From Actinomycetota bacterium (lineage in GTDB: Bacteria; Actinomycetota; Actinomycetes; Streptosporangiales; Streptosporangiaceae): DNA of 64,000 nucleotides. The stretch's first letter is position 1. Every line of letters begins with the position of its first letter. The position numbers were made by a program, and so were the translations under genes. The stretch is from positions 124,001 to 188,000 of the forward strand of contig PMSU01000036.1 of the NCBI GenBank assembly GCA_003168255.1. Reading direction: 5' to 3'. A model generated the notes under the pieces. The model was given only the letters and a program-made list of their open reading frames with translations. It was not told the origin of the DNA and made no database searches. This document shows, piece after piece, positions 26,374-35,590 of the stretch.

Positions 26374-27630
26374 TCAGGGGGTGATTGCAATCGCGTCTGG
26401 TCCCTTGCCCACCTTGATCGGCTTTCCCGCCGTGTTGGTCGCCGTCGCGATCGGCGTCACCGTACCCGACTCCCAGCTGGCGACGTAGGCGGTCTTCCCA
26501 TCCGGAGTGATCGCGATCGCCCACGATCCCGTGCCGACCTTGATCGGCTTTCCCGCCGTGTTAGTCGCCGTCGCGATCGGCGTCACCGTACCCGACTCCC
26601 AGCTGGCGACGTAGGCGGTCTTCCCATCCGGAGTGATCGCGATCGCCCAGGGTTCCTTGCCGACCTTGATCGCCTTTCCGGGGATGTTGGTCGCCGTCGC
26701 GATCGGCGTCACCGTATCCGAAGTGAAATTGATGACGTAGGCGGTCTTCCCGTCCGGAGTGATCGCGATCGCCCAGGGACCGCTCCCGACCTTGATCGGC
26801 TTCCCGGGGATGTTGGTCGCCGTCGCGATCGGCGTCACCGTGCTCGGAGAGCCATTGAGCGGTCCGCTGTTCGCGACGTAAACGGTCTTCCCATCCGGCG
26901 TCATCGCGATCGCCATGGGGTTATTCCCGACCTTGATCGGCTTTCCGGGGATGTTGGTGGCCGTCGCAATCGGCGTGACCGTGCCCTGGCTCGAGCCTTG
27001 ATTGACGACATAGGCGGTCTTCCCGTCCGGCGTGATCGCGATGACCCTGGGACGGACTCCGACCATGATCGGCTTCCCCGGCGTGTTGGTGGCCGTCGCA
27101 ATCGGCGTCACCGTGTTCGAGTCAATGTTGGCGATGTAGGCGGTCTTCCCGTCCGGCGTGATCGCGATCCCGTCGGGATCGTCCCCGACCTTGATCGGCT
27201 TCCCCGGCGTATCAGTGGCCGTCGCGATCGGCGTCACCGTGTTCGAGCTGTCGAGGACGTATGCGGTCTTCCCATTCGGGGTGATCACAACCGGCCCGGG
27301 TGACATGCCGACCTTGATCGGCTTTTCCGGTGTGTTGGTGGCCGTCGCGATCGGCGTCACCGTATCCGCGCGGCCGTTAGCGACGTAGGCAATTTGCGCC
27401 ATCCGCTGTATCCCTGTTCGCGGCCCAGCGGAGGTGTGGCCAATTGCCCCGGTGACCGCTGGGACGGCGGCGGCGATTACGACGACTGCTGCGGTCCCGG
27501 CAACGCCGCGGGCTCGGCGACGGCGTCGGAGCCTGATGCCCGCCCGCAGTGAGTTGCGCACGATCAGCCCGATCGGCGGCTCGCCGACGATGGCGCTATC
27601 TAGCAGTCTGCGCAGTGCCGTGTCATCCAT
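26374..27630 (-). CDS. membrane-anchored YVTN-type beta-propeller, coupled to a sigma factor
   Basis: A 418-aa protein. An N-terminal cytoplasmic part with ALRRLLDSAIVGEPPIGLIV and an Arg-rich stretch is followed by one membrane segment near 43-63 and then eight copies of TVTPIATATN-x-PGKPIKVG-x-x-P-x-AIAITPDGKTAYV of 42-48 residues. The last copy stops after AIAITP, and its missing DGKTAYVAN strand is supplied by IAYVANG just after the membrane segment, so the ring closes by Velcro. It overlaps the sigma gene by 8 bp and probably senses an extracellular state for it. ATG 27630 has AGGAAAGG upstream. Confidence 0.87.
   Translation of the reverse strand: MDDTALRRLLDSAIVGEPPIGLIVRNSLRAGIRLRRRRRARGVAGTAAVVVIAAAVPAVTGAIGHTSAGPRTGIQRMAQIAYVANGRADTVTPIATATNTPEKPIKVGMSPGPVVITPNGKTAYVLDSSNTVTPIATATDTPGKPIKVGDDPDGIAITPDGKTAYIANIDSNTVTPIATATNTPGKPIMVGVRPRVIAITPDGKTAYVVNQGSSQGTVTPIATATNIPGKPIKVGNNPMAIAMTPDGKTVYVANSGPLNGSPSTVTPIATATNIPGKPIKVGSGPWAIAITPDGKTAYVINFTSDTVTPIATATNIPGKAIKVGKEPWAIAITPDGKTAYVASWESGTVTPIATATNTAGKPIKVGTGSWAIAITPDGKTAYVASWESGTVTPIATATNTAGKPIKVGKGPDAIAITP
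26400..27380 (-). repeat. tandem 126-144 bp repeats encoding propeller blades
   Basis: Eight imperfect tandem units in register with the protein repeat. The two distal units (about 26414 and 26540) are offset by exactly 126 bp and almost identical at DNA level, implying a recent duplication, whereas proximal units have drifted. Confidence 0.85.
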
Positions 27631-28168
27631 GTCGGCCTTTCCTTGTCTCATGCCGTTCTTCCCGCGGATGGTCCGGCGAGCCAGATTCGGTGATTGCGTC
27701 GCCCAGTACTGCCCGCAGCTTGTCTAGTGCCCTAGCGCTCTGGCTCTTCACGTTGCCCGGCGAGCAACCAAGCACGTCCGCCACCTGCTCCACGCTCAGG
27801 TCCGCCCAGTAGCGCAGCACCACAACCGCGCGGCTCTTAGGCGGGAGCGTGGCGAGCGCGTCGAGCACTACGATTCGCGCTTCCGGCGTCGGCGACTCGA
27901 CTGAGCGCTCGGGGAGCTTGTCGGTGATAACCTCTCCGGCGCGCTTCAGTCGCTTGTCGGCGAGGTATGTGTTAACCAGCGTGCGCGTGGCGTAGGCGTG
28001 CGCTGCGTCTTGCCGGCTGACCTTCCGCCAGGAGACAAATACCTTCGCCAGCGTCGTCTGCGCAAGATCCTCTGCGGTATGCCAGTCGCCGCAGAGGAGG
28101 AATGCCGCCCGCCGCAGGCGGGGTGATGCGGCTGCCGCGAACTCAACGAACTCCTCCGCGGATGTCAC
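27623..28168 (-). CDS. SigE-family ECF RNA polymerase sigma factor
   Basis: A 181-aa ECF sigma: FVEFAAAASPRLRRAAFLLCGDWHTAEDLAQTTLAKVFVSW is region 2 of the SigE/SigM-like actinobacterial group, and LATLPPKSRAVVVLRYWADLSVEQVADVLGCSPGNVKSQSARALDKLR is region 4. The start is GTG 28168 directly before the conserved SAEEF; 28219 is an alternative ATG. Its stop overlaps the start of the propeller gene, which should act as its membrane-bound partner. Confidence 0.93.
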   Translation of the reverse strand: MTSAEEFVEFAAAASPRLRRAAFLLCGDWHTAEDLAQTTLAKVFVSWRKVSRQDAAHAYATRTLVNTYLADKRLKRAGEVITDKLPERSVESPTPEARIVVLDALATLPPKSRAVVVLRYWADLSVEQVADVLGCSPGNVKSQSARALDKLRAVLGDAITESGSPDHPREERHETRKGRHG

Positions 28169-28445
28169 GTGACCAGCGCTCCTCCGAGGCGGCCGACCCC
28201 CAGGCCGACATGCTGTCACTTATATAGATGCCTCAGGTGCCGCATCAGGTTGCATACTCGCTCCGAGCCTGTGCGCTGGCGTGCTCGATGGATGCTTGGC
28301 GACGGGTCATGCTGCAGCTGTTCAACTGGCGCCGCGCGGTCTTCCCGTCCTCCCGGAGCCCGGCCAGCGCCAGCGGTCGGCGGACTGCGAGATCTCTTCG
28401 ATATCAGGCCAGGACAGTCATGCTCGGCAGTGACATGATTTGTGG
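28169..28445. other. intergenic region, start of a genomic island
   Basis: Holds the sigma-factor promoter region and the integrase fragment at 28305-28345; no intact gene seen. Confidence 0.4.
28305..28345 (+). pseudogene. tyrosine integrase C-terminal fragment
   Basis: The plus strand reads MLQLFNWRRAVFPSSRSPA, matching VLRLSNWRRAVFPHARNRA in the larger integrase remnant near 36.3 kb, both in protein and in DNA (a tgctgc...tcttcccg block). The downstream ATCAGGCCAG string also recurs. Too short to be functional. Confidence 0.5.
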
Positions 28446-28835
28446 ATGCTCGGGCGATCCAGGACTGATTGGTGGGGCGTGGTGCTGGAGGCACCCGATG
28501 GCGTTGCCCTAGCCAACTTCTATGCCAGCCTGCTCGGGTGGCCGATCGCGAAACAGGAGCACGACAGCGCGGCGATAGCCGTCCCTGGCACTTCGTCGTA
28601 CCTTGCTTTCCAATCCTCGCCGGACTACGTGCCGCCAGTCTGGCCGTCTGCCGACGGACGCCAGCAGATGATGATGCATATCGACATCGCGGTAGACAAT
28701 CTGGCTGCTGCCGTGGCCGATGCGGTTGAGCTGGGTGCGACATTGGCCGAGTTTCAACCGCAGGAAGACGTCCGCGTGCTCCTCGATCCAGCGGGCCATC
28801 CGTTCTGCCTGTACTTCGACCACGAGCTTGATTGA
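28446..28835 (+). CDS. VOC family (glyoxalase/bleomycin-resistance-like) protein
   Basis: A 129-aa single VOC domain pair: DWWGVVLEAPDGVALANFYASLLGWPIAKQ in the first half and MMMHIDIAVDNLAAAVADAVELGATLAEFQP with VLLDPAGHPFCLYFD in the second. Metal ligands are partly kept (His in MHIDIAV, but no clear His in WWGVVLE), so binding rather than catalysis is possible. ATG 28446 has no strong SD. Confidence 0.85.
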   Translation: MLGRSRTDWWGVVLEAPDGVALANFYASLLGWPIAKQEHDSAAIAVPGTSSYLAFQSSPDYVPPVWPSADGRQQMMMHIDIAVDNLAAAVADAVELGATLAEFQPQEDVRVLLDPAGHPFCLYFDHELD

Positions 28836-28870
28836 ACCTTCACCCGCACTGCCTCGGCCCACGGCGGCAA

Positions 28871-29076
28871 CTGTTGCGCGTCACTCGCCACGAACCCTCG
28901 GCGTCGTTGATTGTGAGTATGGCTCGGACCGTAATACTCTGGCTGCCGACGACGACTTCGTGAGCATCCCGACGCCAAGCCGACTCGATGGAAACCTCGA
29001 GCCGAGCCAGCAGCAGTTACGAAGAGTGAGTAAGCCTGCCGGGGCGATGGTCTGCTGCACGCGCAGTACGCCGAAT
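28871..29076. repeat. diverged direct repeat R1 flanking the STAND gene
   Basis: About 70% identical to 32085-32287 in the same orientation, including a 21-bp exact block at 29006-29026 (matching 32221-32241) and a shared CGGACCGTAAT. The two copies bracket the NLR-like gene. No coding sense is clear in either copy. Confidence 0.75.
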
Positions 29077-29584
29077 CGGCGCGCTTTGCGGTTCGGTTTA
29101 CGTGTGGACCCAGGTAGTGCATATCAGCCAGATCTGCGCGGCATCGTGGGCAGCACGTCAGGGGTTGCCCCAACCAGATCGGCGGCTACGCGCGCTGCTC
29201 GTCTGATACCCCCGGTCACCTTGAGTGGCGGTTCTTCTGGTATTCGGGCGCTTGCTGATGGCGGGCAATGGGCAGTTCCAGGTGACGGTCAGTGTGGCGC
29301 CGGTCTGCACCCGCCTTGTGGTGAGTCGATCTGATATCCACGGCTGTCACGTCCTGATGCTCATGAGGCGGGCGCTGTGTCCCTGTGAGAGCAGACGGCC
29401 CGCACGGCGCTGCGCCAGCCAGGCAGTCTGGTCAAGCCGGCGGGCATCTGGGGTCGGGACCGGCCGTGGCTGGCCACCGTTTCAGGTGGCCGAGCCGGTC
29501 TGCCCGGACACCAGCCCGGAGTCGAAGCGCAACGGCCCATAGCGGGAACCGGGCCCTGGAGGTAAGGGGGCGTAGCGTTGGGGT
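29077..29584. other. intergenic region upstream of STAND gene
   Basis: No supported gene. Several open frames exist but show no family signature; GGAGGTAAGGGGG at 29557 lies 16 bp or more before the STAND GTG. Confidence 0.4.
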
Positions 29585-32049
29585 GTGGGGGTTGCGCGGC
29601 GGGTTTTCCTGAGCCATACCGGCGAGCTGCGGGAGTTCCCGGCGGGCCGGTCGTTCGTGGCTGCGGCCGAGCAGGCGGTGATCCGTGCCGGGGACGCGAT
29701 CGTGGACATGGCGTACTTCACCGCCCGCGACAGCAAGCCCGCACGGTACTGCCAGGACCAGGTCCGCGGGTGTGATGTGTACGTGGGCCTGATCGGCCTG
29801 CATTACGGCAGCCCGGTCTGTGACCAGCCGGGGGTGTCATATACAGAGCTGGAGTTCGATACCGCCACCGAGGCGGGCATCCAGCGGCTGATGTTCCTGC
29901 TCGATTCCGGCGCGGAACTGCCGGTGCCGCCGGGTCAGGACCCGGCCTTGCGGGAGCGGCAGCGGAAGTTCCGGGTGAAGGTCCTGGACTCCGGTGTGAC
30001 GGCGGCGACGTTCGCCACTCCCGGGCAGCTGGAGCTCCAGTTACTCCAGGCTCTTCATGACCTCAAAGACTTGCGCCCGGACGCGGCCGCGGCGCCGGGC
30101 GGGCTGCCCGGCGTGTGGAACGTGCCGCCGCGGAACCCGAACTTCACCGGCCGTGCAGACGACCTGGAGAAGCTGCGTGAGTGGCTGGCCGGGCACCGGG
30201 CGGTGACGGTGCATGCGCTGCACGGGATGGGCGGGATCGGGAAGACCCAGGCAGCTATCGAGTTCGCCTACCGGAACGCGGGCGACTATGACCTGGTGTG
30301 GTGGGTCAATGCCGGGCAGCCGGCGCTGATCGGCGATCAGTTCGCCCGGCTGGGTGCCGAGCTCGGCCTGGCCCAGGTAGATGACCTCGCCGTCATGCTG
30401 GCGGCGATACACCGTGCCCTGCGCTCGCGGGACAGGTGGCTGCTGATCTTCGATAATGCGGAGAGCCCGCAGGAGGTCGGGCCGCTGCTGCCGGGCGGGC
30501 CCGGGCACGTGCTAATCACCACCCGCCGCGGCGGGTTCCGTGCTCTAGGCGGGGTCTTGGACCTGGACATCCTCGCCCGGGATGATGCGATCGCGCTGCT
30601 GCGGCGCCGGGCCCCAGCCCTTACCGATACCGAAGCGGCGGAGCTGGCTGCCCGGCTGGGTGACCTGCCGCTCGCGCTGGACCAGGCCACCGCTTACCTC
30701 GACCAGACCGGCATGCCCCCGGGTGAGTACCTGCAGCTGCTCGGCACCCGCAGCGCCGACCTGCACCGCCGCGGCCAGGCCGCCGGGCACCCCGGCACGA
30801 TCGCTACCATCTGGTCGCTGTCCATCGACCAGCTCGAGGAGACTGCTCCTGCCGCGGTCCAGCTCCTGGAACTGTGCGCCTGGCTCGCGCCCCAGCCGAT
30901 CCCGCTCGACCTGTTCACCCGGCACAGCGGCCAGCTCCCCGAACCCCTGGCCAGCGCCGCCGCGGATCCGGTCGCCTTCGCCGACGCGATCGGCGCCCTG
31001 ACCGGGTACTCCCTGGCCCGGCGCAGCGGCGGCAGCATCATCGTCCACCGGCTCATCCAGGACGTCACCCGCAACCGTCACCCCACGACCGCCGCGGGCA
31101 CGCCGCTGGAAACGGCCCTCGTCCTTCTTCATGCCGACCTGCCAAGCAATGTCTGGACCGCACAGGAAAGCTGGCCGCGCTGGCGGACACTGCTGCCCAG
31201 TGTCCTGACGGCAACGGCACATCACACAGGAACGGCACAGGCAGACACCACTGCCTGGCTGCTCACCAGCGCAGGCGTCTACCTGCGAAGGCACGGCCGC
31301 TTCGGCGAGGACCTGCCCCTGCACCAGCGCGCCCTGCGCATCCACGAAACAGCTCTCGGCCCCGGCCACCCCCACGTGGCCACCACCTCAACTACCTGGG
31401 CCAGGCACTGGCCGCCCTGGGCCGCACCGCCGAGGCCCTGCTCCTTCAGCAGCGCGCCCTCCGCATCCGGGAAGCCGCCCTCGGCCCCGGCCACCCCGAC
31501 GTGGCCGATGACCTCAGCTATATAGGCCGGGCGCTGTCAGGCCTCGGCCGCGAGAGCGAGGCTCTTCCCCTGCACCAGCGTGCCCTGCGCATCCGGGAGG
31601 CCGCCCTCGGCCCCGGCGATCTTCACGTGGCCTTCGACCTCAATCATGTAGGCCGCGCCCTGACCGGCCTCGGCCGGGCAAGCGAGGCCCTGCCCCTGCA
31701 CGAGCGGGCTCTGCGCATCCACCAGGCTATCCTGCGCCCCGGTCACCCCGACCTGGCCAACGACCACAACTACCTAGGCCAGACACTCACAGCCCTGGGC
31801 CGTCCCGGTGAAGCCATCCCCCTGCACCAGCTGGCCCTGTGCATTGACGAGGCAGCCTTTGGCCCCCACCACCCCTACGTGGCCATCGACCTCACCCTCG
31901 CAGCCAGAGCGCTGACCGCCATGGGCCGGCCCGACGAAGCACGCCCCCTGCACCAGCGAGCCCTCCGCATCCGCGAGAAAGCCCTCGGCCCCGACCACCC
32001 ACACACCCGCCAAAGCCGCCAGTCCGCCAGTGACCCCACCCAGCCCTGA
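29585..32049 (+). pseudogene. NLR-like STAND NTPase with DUF4062-type N-terminus and TPRs, frameshifted
   Basis: Read with one frameshift it is about 821 aa. Residues 1-110 (RVFLSHTGELREFPAGRSF, then SKPARYCQDQVRGCDVYVGLIGLHYG) match DUF4062, the effector-like start of many bacterial NLR-type proteins. Residues about 185-480 form an NB-ARC-like ATPase (P-loop GMGGIGKT at 214-221, Walker B LLIFDNAE, LPLALDQATAYL). From about 577 there are six 42-residue TPRs of the kinesin-light-chain type. Near 31386 one base is missing (GCCACC-ACCTC where GCCACCGACCTC is expected), so the ATPase frame ends at 31525 while the TPRs continue to 32049 in another frame. Possible antiphage sensor; sequencing error is not excluded. 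Confidence 0.82.
31320..32010 (+). repeat. 126-bp tandem repeats encoding TPRs
   Basis: Six units of about 126 bp, each encoding a 42-residue TPR with LPLHQRALRI-REAALGPGHP at its core. High DNA similarity between units allows recombination or slippage, which could have produced the adjacent frameshift. Confidence 0.8.
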
Positions 32050-32084
32050 CCACAGGATGAAAACCGAAGCACGCCGCGACCCAG

Positions 32085-32287
32085 CTGTTGGGCACCATTC
32101 GCCACGAGAACGCAGCGACGTTGATCGTGAGCATCGCCCGGACCGTAATTCCGTGGCCGCCAACGACGACTTTCGCGAGCATTACACCGCCAGCGCGACT
32201 CGTCGGAAACCTCGAACCGGGCCAGCAGCAGTTACGAAGAGCAGACGAGCCGGAACGATTTCTGCCGCACGTACAGCACGCCGATTT
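32085..32287. repeat. diverged direct repeat R2 flanking the STAND gene
   Basis: Partner of 28871-29076, same orientation, starting 36 bp after the STAND stop. Confidence 0.75.
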
Positions 32288-32688
32288 TGTGGTTCCAAGA
32301 TCGTGCCCAGGTGATTCTTGGGTGCCGTACAGGGCAACGGGTTCTGTACGGCGAAATTTCGGTACCGCCGTGGTGAACGTCTCGGCAGCCGCAGATGGCG
32401 TCCGATGCGGGCAACCTGGCTCTCTAACGCTGACTTCATCGCCGACCTTATCAACTTCGTCATGTGGCCAGGAAATTACCCGCCAGGCTTCTACGAGAAA
32501 TTGAACAGGATGACAGTTTCGCGCCTGGAGACGCACTGCGGGCACCCTCAGGAATCTGGCGTCGGCCAATCCAGAGGGTGCCATTACCCAGCCGTTGCTG
32601 CAGAACAAGGGCTACAGGAGGCGACGCTACATCCCGGGACGTAAGCTGCCGTCGTGGTGAACCCCAGCGTCGGAACCGAAGGATCGAG
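32288..32688. other. intergenic region
   Basis: No supported gene on either strand; open frames show no recognisable family. Confidence 0.4.
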
Positions 32689-33177
32689 ATGAGTGCCTGG
32701 ATCGGTCTGGCAGGCGTAGTAGCTGGTGCACTAATTGCGCTGCTCAGCCAGCACCTCTTACGGCTCCTGGCGGTTCGCGACCGCGAGAACGACCTGCTCC
32801 TCGAACAGCTAGCGACTGTGCTGGCCCTCGAAGAAGATTTCCGAAACCGAGTGTGGCTGGAGAGAGAGGAGCTGTCCGACGATGCTGTAGCAGGCTGGGA
32901 TTTGGCTGCTTCCCTGCTCGCCGCCGCGCGGCTTCGGATCCTCTGCCCGGATGGAGATCTCATCATGGCACTGGATTCGCTTAAAGAGGCTGGCAAAGAG
33001 CTTGCCATGTCCAGGACTTTCGCTCCGCAAGACAAACAGCGGATACAGGCCGCATGGGAGGCGCATCGAAGCGCGCTGGATCAGTTCGTCGACGTCAGTA
33101 GCCGCATGATGCGGCGTGGCCAGACCTCCCGCCGCCGACGCTCTCTTCCACCCTGGCGCGAGCCACAGCGGGACTGA
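32689..33177 (+). CDS. small membrane-anchored hypothetical protein
   Basis: A 162-aa protein with an N-terminal hydrophobic helix (WIGLAGVVAGALIALLSQHLL), a charged stretch, then long amphipathic helices (ENDLLLEQLATVLALEEDFRNRVWLEREEL) and a basic C-terminus. One membrane anchor with a cytoplasmic helical domain is the best model. No family recognised. ATG 32689 follows GGATCGAG. It lies just outside the R1/R2-flanked segment. Confidence 0.6.
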   Translation: MSAWIGLAGVVAGALIALLSQHLLRLLAVRDRENDLLLEQLATVLALEEDFRNRVWLEREELSDDAVAGWDLAASLLAAARLRILCPDGDLIMALDSLKEAGKELAMSRTFAPQDKQRIQAAWEAHRSALDQFVDVSSRMMRRGQTSRRRRSLPPWREPQRD

Positions 33178-33679
33178 CCTGGATAGGGACCAGGCTCGCT
33201 CAGAACACGCTGTCTTGTGCGCTTCACGTCAATGAATACGCAGATGCGCGACCCGCACGTAACGGCGGATATCGCGTGGCCTATGACTGAAGGACCGTAA
33301 CGTTCTGTAGCGAAACATCGGCCCCGGGCAGGCGCGCCAGGTGCCACAAAGGCCAGCTCTCTGTCAAGCAGAACGTCACGGTGAGCATGCCATCGTCACT
33401 GCGACGATCAATGAAGGGTTTCGGTCAGCCTCATACGATCTGCCCGTACTCATCAGGAGCGACGTTCGACGCTCGTTACGAGTGACGCGTAACAGCAACC
33501 CCCCTAAGTGGACCGGATTTGTTACGCACGTACGTCGATTCGATCTACGTCCACGCAAGCGGCGACGACCTGCACCGATGGCGTGCCGGCTCCGCCAAGA
33601 TTCACGAGATCGCTTAGCGCTGTGAGAAGTAAGATGGCCTGAATCCGGCTATCTGATCTTCGTCGACCTGTTTCCGCAG
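33178..33679. other. intergenic region
   Basis: No supported gene. Lower GC than flanking genes in 33370-33560, in keeping with foreign or decayed DNA. Confidence 0.4.
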
Positions 33680-33720
33680 GTGGCGCGCTCGGAGAGATTC
33701 GAACGCTGACCTTCTAACCC
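33680..33720 (-). repeat. degenerate copy of tRNA-Arg 3' end (old att site)
   Basis: The first 15 bases match the 48-bp att core exactly (GTGGCGCGCTCGGAG), then ATTCGAAC is kept and the rest matches with several substitutions and one missing base. This is what a drifted attL of an older integration into the same tRNA gene would look like. A fragment of another tRNA gene is the alternative. Confidence 0.55.
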
Positions 33721-33799
33721 GAAAAATGGAGATCAGCTGGGCGCGCGGCAGCGGACCCTGGCCATCGGGAGCCGGTCAGGGCCGGTGAGTGCGGTACGG

Positions 33800-34125
33800 G
33801 TCAGGCGGCCTGGGTCTGGCCTGTGGGGTCTGGGTCTGGTTCGGGGATGCGGCACAGGGTGACTTCGAAGCCGAGGGCGCCGAGCTTGCCGACGTGACGG
33901 GCGATCTGGCGGCGGACGCCGGCCTGGCGCTCGTAAGCACGCACTCGAACCCCCCGGCCTCCAGCCGGCAGAACGAGCCCTTCCAGTAGTCGCTGGCTGC
34001 CTCCATCACCACCGCGGGCACCCTGCCAGCTGCGCAGCCAGTCCGCCAGGACCAGCACCTCCCGCTTCGTGGTCCCGAAGCTGCGGGTCTCGCTCGCCCG
34101 CCGCGCCGGGTTGCTATCTGATGGC
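33800..34125 (-). mobile_element. IS110 family transposase remnant
   Basis: The minus strand carries ARRASETRSFGTTKREVLVLADWL, then in another frame VPAVVMEAASDYWKGSFCRLEAGGFECVL, which is the N-terminal DEDD-domain region of IS110 transposases (normally V.MEATSDYWKP.FY.LE..F). This is followed by RRQIARHVGKLGALGFEVTL, like the C-terminal end. The middle is missing and frames are broken. Confidence 0.65.
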
Positions 34126-34257
34126 ACCCGGATCGCAGTCGCACGGCGACCAGGAGACGTTGGAACTAGGGTTTGAAGCTGACCGTTTGACCGATGCGAG
34201 CCAGGGCCTGGAACGCCCGTGGCTTCGGCAGCGAAGTCGTACCCAGATGTGGCGGGT

Positions 34258-35004
34258 TCAGGCGGTAAGCAGGCGAAGGCCAAGCTCTGCCGCGTCGAGA
34301 TCGACGAGGTCGCGGTTGCGTTCGGCCCACCGACCTGAGGCGAGGTCATTACGGAGGCTGCGCACCGCCTTCTGCTCGGCGTCCGGCCCGACTCTGGCCC
34401 AGACCGATATTCCGCGACGGACATTCTCGTCCAGGTATGCCTCGGGCCGACGCCAGTAGGCCTCGAAGAAACCGTCCACGCAGTCCCACGGAATGAGCAC
34501 CGGCTCCATGCGGGCTCCGATCGCGCGGGCCTGCTCGGTCAGGGAAGGACGGCCGACAAGGAGGTCCGCGGCCTCTGGCAGGTAGTCGCGAGTAAGCCAG
34601 AACCGACGAAGCCATCCGGGGTCACTGGTGTCGAACGTGAACACCACCACGCGGCGAGCCACGCGACGCATCTCGCGCAGGCCGGCGATCGGGTCCTGCC
34701 AGTGATGAACGGTGGAGAAAGCCATCGCGGCGTCGAAGGACTGGTCCTCGAACGGAAGGCTCTCCGCGGTGGCAGCCACGCACGGCGCTGCGCCTGCGGG
34801 ACGCTGCGCACGCATGAGCGCCGACGGTTCCACCGCGATTACGTCACGGCCGGGGGGCTCGTAGGAGCCGGTACCCGCCCCGACATTCAATACCGTCCGC
34901 GCATCGCCGAGCGCAGCCCAGGTCCTGGCGGCGATCCGCGGCTCGGTGCGCCGCGTCACGGTGTATGTGGCTCCGATGGTGTCATACAACTGCGCGCTGG
35001 ACAT
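34258..35004 (-). CDS. class I SAM-dependent methyltransferase
   Basis: A 248-aa methyltransferase: motif I VLNVGAGTGSYE, acidic end of strand 2 in VIAVEPSALM, ATAESLPFEDQSFDAAMAFSTVHHW for motifs II-III and GLREMRRVARRVVVFTFDT. This is the UbiE-like Methyltransf_11 type. ATG 35004 has a good GGGAGG 7 bp upstream. Next to a broken flavin monooxygenase, so it may descend from a small-molecule tailoring or resistance locus; substrate unknown. Confidence 0.9.
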   Translation of the reverse strand: MSSAQLYDTIGATYTVTRRTEPRIAARTWAALGDARTVLNVGAGTGSYEPPGRDVIAVEPSALMRAQRPAGAAPCVAATAESLPFEDQSFDAAMAFSTVHHWQDPIAGLREMRRVARRVVVFTFDTSDPGWLRRFWLTRDYLPEAADLLVGRPSLTEQARAIGARMEPVLIPWDCVDGFFEAYWRRPEAYLDENVRRGISVWARVGPDAEQKAVRSLRNDLASGRWAERNRDLVDLDAAELGLRLLTA

Positions 35005-35158
35005 CTCGCTGCCTCCCTGGCTGTCACCATCCCCACGCCGCACGTGGCCTGGCATCGCTGCCCTGGATACTTGGCCACTTGCGCACCATTTCAACACATT
35101 GGCCGACCTGACGTTCCGGAGGTCGGTCAATGACCGCCTATGGAAGGCGCTCAGGAGA

Positions 35159-35590
35159 TTAGTCTGAGCGACCCGTGTCGTCCCCCAACCAGCGCGTCAG
35201 GGCGGCTTCCAGGCCGGCGGGGTCACTGGCGCCGTCGGCCGCCGCCCACGCCACGAAGCCATCGGGACGCACCAGCAAGCCGCTCACCCCGGCGCCCTCC
35301 GAACGATCCCGGACCAGCTCCAGACGCCCGGCGTTGGGCTTGGCCAGGGCTGCCAGCCGGTCGTCCCCGGCGAGATCGACGAGCAAGCCCCGGCCCTCAT
35401 GGGTGTGGTCGGAGAGCCGAGTGCCGTCGCCCAGCCGGGAGGTTGGGCATCGTCGCGCCGACCAGCGGATGGCCGTTCCCCAGGTCGTAGCGCTGCCACA
35501 GACCGGAGATCCGCTTCACGTAGTAGGTCGCCCCGTCCCGTGTACCGAGGAAATCGGTGACCACATCCCTGAGGGCACAGCTTTAGGCGT
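35159..35590 (-). pseudogene. FAD-dependent aromatic monooxygenase C-terminal remnant
   Basis: The minus strand reads DGATYYVKRISGLWQRYDLG, then HPLVGATMPN; after an extra C near 35435 the frame shifts to DGTRLSDHTHEGRGLLVDL and RLELVRDRSEGAGVSGLLVRPDGFVAWAA. This is the thioredoxin-like C-terminal domain of PheA/TfdB-type hydroxylases (anthracycline and rifampicin monooxygenases included). The flavin-binding half is gone. Confidence 0.75.

Noticed and set aside
31386-31386. Programmed frameshift in the STAND gene
   Set aside because: No homopolymer or slippery heptamer at the break and no pseudoknot-like downstream structure seen; a simple one-base loss fits better.
33680-33720. A real tRNA gene at the degenerate att copy
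   Set aside because: Only the 3' half resembles a tRNA; no matching 5' acceptor, D-arm or anticodon stem is present to its right.
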